Positions 5,648 through 7,322 of a stretch of DNA of 7,322 bases are shown here, piece after piece. The notes beneath the pieces are model-generated. The model did not search any database. It saw only the letters and a list, made by a program, of their open reading frames with translations, and had not been told where the DNA came from. Made by a program: the position numbers and the translations under genes. Every line of letters starts with the position of its first letter. The first letter of the stretch is position 1. Where the stretch lies: positions 1 to 7,322 of the forward strand of contig JAGVNP010000251.1 in NCBI GenBank assembly GCA_020053185.1, written 5' to 3'. The DNA is from Deltaproteobacteria bacterium (lineage in GTDB: Bacteria > Desulfobacterota > Desulfomonilia > UBA1062).

Positions 5648-6172
5648 ATGAAAAAATCACTATCAACATTGATCATAATCCTTCTAACAAGCGCCTTGCT
5701 ATTCTCCTGTTCTGACAAGTCTTCACAGGAAGAAAAGAAATGGGATATACGCGACCAGACCATTGAAGAACAGGCACCGGATTTCGTGCTTGAAGATCTT
5801 GAAGGCAATAAGGTGGCTCTGTCTGATTACAAGGGCAAGGTAGTGCTTATGACATTCGTCACAACATGGTGCCCATATTGCAGGGAAGAAATCCCTGAAT
5901 TGAAAACCCTGTATTCGCTCTATGGTCCGCAAGGCTTTGAGGTCATCGCTATCTATATTCAGGAGCCGAAAAAACGGGTTTCGAATTTTGTATCAGATCA
6001 TAACATACCGTATAAGATCCTTTTAGATCCGAAAGGAAAGGTTGCCAGGGCATATGAAGTAAGAGGCGTGCCTACAAAATTCCTGATTGATAGGCAGGGC
6101 ACAATCATCTGCCAGGCATGCAGATCAGTCGATGTCGCGCTAAAGATGCTCTTTAAGGATCAGCCGTCTTAG
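5648..6172 (+). CDS. TlpA/ResA-like thioredoxin-fold lipoprotein
   Basis: 174 residues. The lipoprotein signal (hydrophobic 7-19, LLFSC) has Cys21 as lipidation site, followed by a charged linker to about 40. The thioredoxin-like domain starts at APDFVLEDLEGNKVALSDYKGK (43-64), in the AhpC/TSA-Redoxin style. The redox motif is WCPYC (Cys75, Cys78) and the cis-proline is Pro142 in RGVPTKFLID. Proteins of this kind reduce disulfides in apocytochrome c or other periplasmic targets and are kept reduced by CcdA, encoded just upstream with 63 nt between; co-transcription is likely. Unusual: a second CxxC, Cys155-Q-A-Cys158, follows the beta strand after the cis-proline, where relatives usually have a non-cysteine turn. 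Its function is unknown. The gene symbol is left open because TlpA, ResA and related paralogues cannot be told apart here. Confidence 0.92.
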   Translation: MKKSLSTLIIILLTSALLFSCSDKSSQEEKKWDIRDQTIEEQAPDFVLEDLEGNKVALSDYKGKVVLMTFVTTWCPYCREEIPELKTLYSLYGPQGFEVIAIYIQEPKKRVSNFVSDHNIPYKILLDPKGKVARAYEVRGVPTKFLIDRQGTIICQACRSVDVALKMLFKDQPS

Positions 6173-6178
6173 TATTAA

Positions 6179-6233
6179 TCTGCCGTATTAGAGCGGGTCT
6201 GGGGTCATGCTCCCCTCTAATGCAGGCAGACCC
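6179..6233. repeat. Structured palindrome with competing stems after the TlpA gene
   Basis: Nested inverted repeats begin 7 nt after the TlpA stop. TCTGCC (6179-6184) pairs with GGCAGA (6225-6230); ATTAGAG (6187-6193) with CTCTAAT (6215-6221); GGG (6195-6197) with CCC (6212-6214). A rival stem, GGGTCTG (6195-6201) with CAGACCC (6227-6233), uses some of the same bases. No T run follows directly (TTTTT only at 6247-6251). It may be a REP-like palindrome or an atypical terminator. Confidence 0.6.
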
Positions 6234-6361
6234 CTATTAGGTCACCTTTTTGTAATCAAAAAGTCAGGAGAGCAACAGTATATGTGAACTTTTTCTAAAG
6301 AGTTTTTAATGCACAAAGATTATTTGGATGAATCAACAAATAATCGCCGAGCATCCTTTGA

Positions 6362-6390
6362 ATGACAAAACTTTAGTTATAGCGTATAAA
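6362..6390 (+). promoter_or_regulatory. Candidate promoter of the restriction-type gene
   Basis: -35 ATGACA (6362-6367, five of six), a 17-bp spacer, -10 TATAAA (6385-6390, five of six). The start near 6397 would leave a leader of about 78 nt before the GTG at 6475. Confidence 0.4.
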
Positions 6391-6462
6391 GGCTATGTGC
6401 GTTTTAATGGACGGAGGGGATGAATTAAATAGAACCACCCACAATTTCATTGAAATCTACTC

Positions 6463-6467
6463 GAGGA
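6463..6467 (+). promoter_or_regulatory. Shine-Dalgarno GAGGA that decides a GTG start
   Basis: GAGGA is 7 nt from GTG 6475. The other in-frame GTG, at 6469, is only 1 nt from it, too close. An in-frame stop at 6451-6453 and the absence of any in-frame ATG before position 6895 leave GTG 6475 as the best start. Confidence 0.6.
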
Positions 6468-6474
6468 CGTGCTG

Positions 6475-7322
6475 GTGAAACATATTTTCAAAGAGGTCTT
6501 TTTAAAATGCCATAATTGGCAAGATTTCACATCTGAATTAAGATCGCTTCAAGAGAAACAAAAGGGTGATTGTTTTGAAATCTTGACGCAACTATTCCTT
6601 AAATTACATCCCAGCTACGCAACAAAACTTTCACATGTATGGCTACTTAAAGAAGTCCCTGCTGATATTAGAAAATATCTTAACTTGCCGAACCCTGATG
6701 AAGGCATTGATCTTGTAGCTGAAACCAAGGATAAAAGATATTGGGCGATTCAATGCAAATACATCTCTGATGAAAACAAAAGCCTTACACGCAATAAAAT
6801 TAATTCATTCACAGATCTTGCCTTTACGGTATGTCATAACATTGCCTTCGCTCTCGTATGTACTTCTGCCATACGCTACAGTCACAAGCTATCCATGTAT
6901 GGTGAACGTCTTGGATTTTGTTCGGGAGATTCATGGATGCAACTCGACTTAGAGTTTTTTGAGCAGGTGCATGCATTCCTAAGATCAGAAACCCCTTCTT
7001 TAAGTGCCGCTATACCGCGGAACCACCAAAAAGAAGCCTTAGAGGAAGCTGAACAATTCTTTATTGATGACCAAAATACTCGAGGTAAGTTGATTATGCC
7101 ATGTGGCACAGGAAAGAGCCTTACTTCTTACTGGATAGCTGAACGATTAGGAGCTAGGAGCGTCCTAGTTGCTGTACCCAGCTTATCCCTGATACGTCAA
7201 TCTCTCGAGGTATGGACACGAGAATCTATTGCAAACAAACGGGATATCAACTGGATATGCGTATGCAGTGATGAGACTGTAAGTGATATAGAAAAAGATG
7301 ATGTCGTTGTCTTGACACAAGA
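6475..7322 (+). CDS. Mrr-like nuclease-SF2 helicase, Type ISP-like restriction enzyme (3' end missing)
   Basis: Open frame from GTG 6475 through the window end, 282 residues visible. Residues about 28-135 look like an Mrr-type PD-(D/E)xK nuclease: GDCFEILTQLF (31-41, Glu35), EGIDLVA (76-82, Asp79) and AIQCKY (91-96, Gln93-x-Lys95; QxK is the usual Mrr variant). From about 180 a superfamily 2 helicase begins: PRNHQKEAL (181-189, Q-like motif), Walker A MPCGTGKS (208-215, Lys214), motif Ia VLVAVPSLSLIRQSL (230-244) and VCSDE (264-268). This order, and the wording of RGKLIMPCGTGKS and VCSDE, match Type ISP restriction-modification enzymes (LlaGI/LlaBIII class, about 1,500-1,600 residues), which cut unmodified foreign DNA after translocating along it. 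The methyltransferase and target-recognition parts would lie beyond the window. A related nuclease-helicase lacking them is possible. Base composition looks more AT-rich than the first ACAD, suggesting acquisition. Confidence 0.85.
   Translation, partial: MKHIFKEVFLKCHNWQDFTSELRSLQEKQKGDCFEILTQLFLKLHPSYATKLSHVWLLKEVPADIRKYLNLPNPDEGIDLVAETKDKRYWAIQCKYISDENKSLTRNKINSFTDLAFTVCHNIAFALVCTSAIRYSHKLSMYGERLGFCSGDSWMQLDLEFFEQVHAFLRSETPSLSAAIPRNHQKEALEEAEQFFIDDQNTRGKLIMPCGTGKSLTSYWIAERLGARSVLVAVPSLSLIRQSLEVWTRESIANKRDINWICVCSDETVSDIEKDDVVVLTQ

Larger units (their letters stand above)
6234..6474. other. Non-coding stretch before the restriction-type gene
   Basis: AT-rich stretch of about 240 bp. Contents: a weak AT-only inverted repeat (CTTTTT 6246-6251, AAAAAG 6258-6263), a promoter candidate at 6362-6390 and the ribosome binding site at 6463-6467. 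Two tiny open frames (6309-6365, 18 codons; 6328-6423, 31 codons) have no convincing ribosome binding site or recognisable product. Confidence 0.5.

Noticed and set aside
6309..6423. Two small open frames (6309-6365 and 6328-6423) before the restriction-type gene
   Set aside because: 18 and 31 codons, no good ribosome binding site, no recognisable sequence, and they overlap a candidate promoter.
6882..7109. 75-codon minus-strand open frame within the nuclease-helicase gene
   Set aside because: Opposite strand of the nuclease-helicase coding frame; no supporting features.

Overview
The window reads as a chromosomal piece of a Gram-negative bacterium that breaks down fatty or aromatic acyl-CoAs. 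Two lipoproteins, a periplasmic Sel1 protein and a CcdA/DsbD-type electron-transfer membrane protein indicate an outer membrane and periplasm. Two acyl-CoA dehydrogenases (ACADs) of different active-site type, moderate GC and several kinds of dispersed palindromic repeats recall uncultured Desulfobacterota or Nitrospirota-like genomes. No marker gene fixes the taxonomy, so that is inference.

Layout. (1) Positions 1-984, plus strand: 3' part of a short-chain (butyryl-CoA type) ACAD, ending in a strong hairpin terminator shared with the convergent next gene. (2) 1034-2374, minus strand: a lipoprotein made of exactly seven 58-residue repeats, probably a seven-bladed beta-propeller on the cell surface or in the periplasm. 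(3) 2375-2771: non-coding, with a mosaic palindromic element of about 166 bp and a hairpin. (4) 4682 down to 2772, minus strand: a two-gene operon, a second ACAD followed 12 nt later by an exported Sel1-repeat protein. Its promoter is good and is covered by a perfect 8-bp inverted repeat that looks like a repressor operator. (5) 4754-4841: two inverted arrays of a 7-bp repeat between divergent promoters. (6) 4889-6172, plus strand: a ccdA-like gene and a TlpA-like thioredoxin lipoprotein, a matched pair that would carry electrons from cytoplasmic thioredoxin to a periplasmic thiol protein. (7) 6173-6474: non-coding, with a structured palindrome and a promoter. (8) 6475 to the end, plus strand: the start of a large nuclease-helicase protein that begins with GTG. 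It has an Mrr-like PD-(D/E)xK domain followed by SF2 helicase motifs, as in Type ISP restriction-modification enzymes, and is the probable start of a defence locus.

The strongest leads are the second ACAD, where the usual catalytic glutamate is replaced by threonine and a helix-G glutamate is present instead; its operator-like promoter; the truncated restriction gene; and the dispersed repeats, one of which supplies the ribosome binding site of the TlpA gene. I see no clear wholly new system. The part most likely to hold one lies to the right of the window.
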